From Micromonospora sp. WMMA1947 (GTDB lineage: Bacteria; Actinomycetota; Actinomycetes; Mycobacteriales; Micromonosporaceae), in NCBI RefSeq assembly GCF_027497355.1, contig NZ_CP114909.1, forward strand, positions 124,001-188,000: a stretch of DNA of 64,000 nucleotides. Direction: 5' to 3'. A model generated the notes under the pieces. It searched no databases, was not told the origin of the DNA, and saw only the letters and a program-made list of their open reading frames with translations. Positions within the stretch are counted from its first letter, which is position 1. Each line of letters opens with the position of its first letter. The translations under genes and the position numbers were made by a program. This document shows positions 61,675 through 64,000 of the stretch, piece after piece.

Positions 61675-62451
61675 TCAGTCCGCCCGGACCACCACCAGTT
61701 CGCCGACCTGCTCGCCGAGTTGCCGGCGGGCCTCCGGCGGCAGGCCGCCGTCGGTGATCAGTACGTCGGCCTCCTCCAGCGGTGCGATGGTGGCGATGCC
61801 GATGGTCTCCCACTTGGTGTGGTCGGCCAGCACCACCAGCCGCCGCGCGGACCCGATCAGCCGCCGGTTCACCGCCGCCTCCAGCAGGTTGGGCGTGGTG
61901 AACCCGGTACGCGGGCTCATCCCGTGCACGCCGAGGAAGAGAAGGTCGACGTTGAGGGCGGCGATGGCCGCCTCGGCGACCGGGCCGGTCAGCGCGTCCG
62001 ACGGGGTACGGATGCCACCGGTCAGCACCACCGTCTGGTCGGCGCGGGGGTTCTGGTAGAGCGCGTCGGCCACCGGGATGGAGTTGGTGACCACTGTCAG
62101 CCCGCGTACCTCGGCCAGCCGGGCGGCCAGCGCGGCGGTGGTGGTGCCGGCGGAGAGCGCGACCGCCATCCCCGGCTCGACCAGGTCGGCGGCCCGCTCC
62201 ACGATGGCGCGTTTCTCGGCCTGCTGCCGGACGGACTTGGCGGCGAAGCCGGGCTCCTCGGTGGAGCCGGGCCCGGCCAGTGTCGCGCCGCCGTGCACCT
62301 TGTCGATGAGGCCGCGGTCGGCGAGCACCTCCAGGTCGCGGCGGATCGTCATGTCGGACACCCCGAAGCGGCTGACCAGGTGCGAGACCCGGACGCCGCC
62401 GCGCTGGCGGATCAACTCCAGGATGGCGCTCTGCCGTTGCTGGGCGAGCAT
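61675..62451 (-). CDS. DeoR/GlpR-family transcriptional regulator
   Basis: The 258-residue regulator has an N-terminal HTH (QRQSAILELIRQRGGVRVSH, DMTIRRDLEVLADRGLIDKV) and a DeoR sensor domain with LSAGTTTAALAARLAEVRGL and VLLGGIR-type TVVLTGGIRTPSDALTGP. The sensor domain binds phosphosugars. ATG 62451 has GAGG five bases upstream. It lies 34 bases downstream of a GH42 beta-galactosidase gene on the same strand and probably regulates sugar uptake or that gene. Confidence 0.87.
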   Translation of the reverse strand: MLAQQRQSAILELIRQRGGVRVSHLVSRFGVSDMTIRRDLEVLADRGLIDKVHGGATLAGPGSTEEPGFAAKSVRQQAEKRAIVERAADLVEPGMAVALSAGTTTAALAARLAEVRGLTVVTNSIPVADALYQNPRADQTVVLTGGIRTPSDALTGPVAEAAIAALNVDLLFLGVHGMSPRTGFTTPNLLEAAVNRRLIGSARRLVVLADHTKWETIGIATIAPLEEADVLITDGGLPPEARRQLGEQVGELVVVRAD

Positions 62452-62485
62452 GGGGACCTCCTCGGCGCGAACGGCCACGTACCGG

Positions 62486-64000
62486 TCAGGCGGTCGCGGG
62501 CACCGGTGCGGGCTCCTCGCGGACCACCGCCACCTCACCCGCCGGCACCTCCAGGGTGCCGTCACACCTGACGCCGCCGAGCAGCTCGACGCCGCTGACC
62601 GCCAGCCGTGCCGGCTCGGTGGTGTGGTTGACCACGAACAGCCAGCTCCGGTCCGCCGAGCGGCGGCGGACCACCTCCACCCCGGGCGGCGCGCTCACCG
62701 GTGGACGGACGCCGGTCTCGTCGAGCAGGCGGGAAACCAGCCGGTCGGTGGCCTCGTCGTCGAGGCGGGTGCCGACGTACCAGGCGGTGCCCGCGCCGAC
62801 GGCGTTGCGGGTCAGCGCCGGCACGCCGGGCAGCGGCCCGTCGGTGTACGCGGCCAGCACCTCCGCGTCCTCGGCGTGCAGCCACTCGGTCCACACGTCG
62901 GCGTGGGCGCCGTCGTCGAGGCGTACCGTCTCGCCGGCCCGCAGCGGGAAGAACTCCTCGACGCGTACGCCGAGCAGGTCGCGGTACGCGCCGGGGTAGC
63001 CGCCGAGCCGGATGTGGTCGTGCTCGTCGACGATGCCGCTGAAGTAGGTGACCACTGCGGTGCCACCGGCCTCCACGAAGCGGCGCAGCGCGTCGGCGTC
63101 GGCGTCGCGGACGAGGTAGAGCGTGGGCGCCAGGACGAGCCGGTAGCGGGACAGGTCGGCCGACGGGTGCACCACGTCGGCGGTCACCCCGGCCCGCCAG
63201 AGCGCGGCGTGCAGCGCCGACAGCCGGTCGGTGTAGGCGACGTCGACGCTGGGGTGGGAGTCGAGTTCGGCGCCCCACCATGCCTCGTAGTCGAACAGGA
63301 TCGCCACGTCGGCGTCGACGCGGCTGCCGCGTACCTCGGCGAGCGCGCGCAGGTCGGCGCCGAGCCGGCAGACCTCGCGGAACACCTTGGTGTCCGGCCC
63401 GGCGTGCGGGACCAGCGCGGAGTGGAACTTCTCCGCGCCGGCCCGGGAGGCCCGCCACTGGAAGAACAGCACCCCGTCGGCGCCGCGCGCGACGTGGGCG
63501 AGGCTGTTGCGGCGCATCTGGCCGGGCGTCTTCGCCACGTTGCGGGGCTGCCAGTTGACGGCGCTGGTGGAGTGCTCCATCAGCAGCCACGGCGCGCCAC
63601 CGGCGACGCCCCGGGTGTGGTCGGCGGCCAATGCGAGGTTGACCTGCGGCTGCGGGTCGGCGGCGGTGAGGTAGTGGTCGTTGGCGACCACGTCCACGTC
63701 GGCGGCCCAGGAGTGGTAGTCCAGGTACTTGATGCCGGTGCCGATCATGAAGTTCGTGGTGACCGGTTGCGGGACGAGCCGGTTCAGCAGTTCCCGCTCG
63801 GCGCGCAGCTGGGCGCGTTGCTCGTCGGAGGAGAACCGCAGGAAGTCCAGTTGCTGCGTGGGGTTGGCGAACGTCGGCGCGGTACGCGGCGGGTTGATCT
63901 CGGCCCAGTCGTGGTAGCGCTGGCTCCAGAACGCGGTGCCCCAGGCCGCGTTGAGCGAGTCCAGGTCGCCGTAGCGCTCGCGCAGCCAGCCGCGGAACGC
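62486..64000 (-). CDS. GH42 beta-galactosidase, partial (5' end beyond the window)
   Basis: At least 504 residues are visible. They include the catalytic nucleophile region WLLMEHSTSAVNWQPRNVAK, the trimerisation/GH42_M domain (FDYEAWWGAELDSHP, VVTYFSGIVDEHDHIRLGGY), and the C-terminal beta domain (GVEVVRRRSADRSWLFVVNH). Upstream codons at the window edge read RGWLRERYGDLDSLNAAWGT, matching the GH42 TIM barrel. The enzyme hydrolyses terminal beta-galactosides, probably with the DeoR regulator downstream in the same operon. The start is outside the window. Confidence 0.88.
   Translation of the reverse strand, partial: AFRGWLRERYGDLDSLNAAWGTAFWSQRYHDWAEINPPRTAPTFANPTQQLDFLRFSSDEQRAQLRAERELLNRLVPQPVTTNFMIGTGIKYLDYHSWAADVDVVANDHYLTAADPQPQVNLALAADHTRGVAGGAPWLLMEHSTSAVNWQPRNVAKTPGQMRRNSLAHVARGADGVLFFQWRASRAGAEKFHSALVPHAGPDTKVFREVCRLGADLRALAEVRGSRVDADVAILFDYEAWWGAELDSHPSVDVAYTDRLSALHAALWRAGVTADVVHPSADLSRYRLVLAPTLYLVRDADADALRRFVEAGGTAVVTYFSGIVDEHDHIRLGGYPGAYRDLLGVRVEEFFPLRAGETVRLDDGAHADVWTEWLHAEDAEVLAAYTDGPLPGVPALTRNAVGAGTAWYVGTRLDDEATDRLVSRLLDETGVRPPVSAPPGVEVVRRRSADRSWLFVVNHTTEPARLAVSGVELLGGVRCDGTLEVPAGEVAVVREEPAPVPATA

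Overview
The window is a high-GC chromosomal segment of a filamentous actinomycete, most likely Micromonospora or another member of the Micromonosporaceae. This is inferred from GTG/TTG starts, C/G-ending codons, leaderless-type promoters, an SsgB-type sporulation protein, a HelR-type RNA polymerase recycling ATPase, SigE-family and XRE regulators, and hairpin terminators without U-tracts. No plasmid or phage replication genes are visible.

Region by region: 1-5374 is the 3' part of an aerobic CO dehydrogenase (cox) operon (coxL tail, XdhC-YHS, MobA-like, coxD, coxG, coxE) with a convergent LysR gene. 5476-11893 holds an aminoglycoside-phosphotransferase-like protein, a PadR/membrane-protein pair, an FAD monooxygenase/MarR pair with a large palindromic operator, a mraY far from any division cluster and an AadA-like nucleotidyltransferase. 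11902-20675 has two ABC exporters, the second beside a divergent two-component system. 20861-34827 is a patchwork of regulators, hydrolases, a truncated sigma factor, two secreted beta-propeller enzymes, a TPR protein and a second NarL-type two-component system.

34976-43973 is an accessory island. An IS21-family element with visible inverted ends and a 5-bp target duplication has split the middle gene of a small Cys/Trp-rich cassette. Beyond it lies a lower-GC pair: an NB-ARC/TPR NLR-like protein and a small upstream partner, which share a short Gln/Val/Gly/His motif at the NLR N-terminus and partner C-terminus. That is the layout of prion-like (amyloid) signalling pairs. The island ends with an IS256-type remnant and a multiply broken tyrosine integrase next to tRNA-Val(CAC).

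44024-64000 returns to ordinary chromosome: a TIGR02611 membrane protein, ssgB, an SDR, AraC and Rrf2 regulators, a nitroreductase/flavin reductase pair with a leader ORF, a DUF4236 protein, a K+ channel, a VOC/MarR pair with operator, a TPR/FN3 membrane protein, an OmpR-type two-component system with a LolA-like lipoprotein-carrier protein, helR, small membrane and hypothetical proteins, Spo0M, and a DeoR regulator beside a GH42 beta-galactosidase that runs off the end.

The strongest candidate for a little-described system is the NLR plus partner pair at 39679-42578. Next come the IS21-disrupted CxxC cassette and three genes that look internally deleted or truncated (5476-6360, 20861-21502, 24671-24997).
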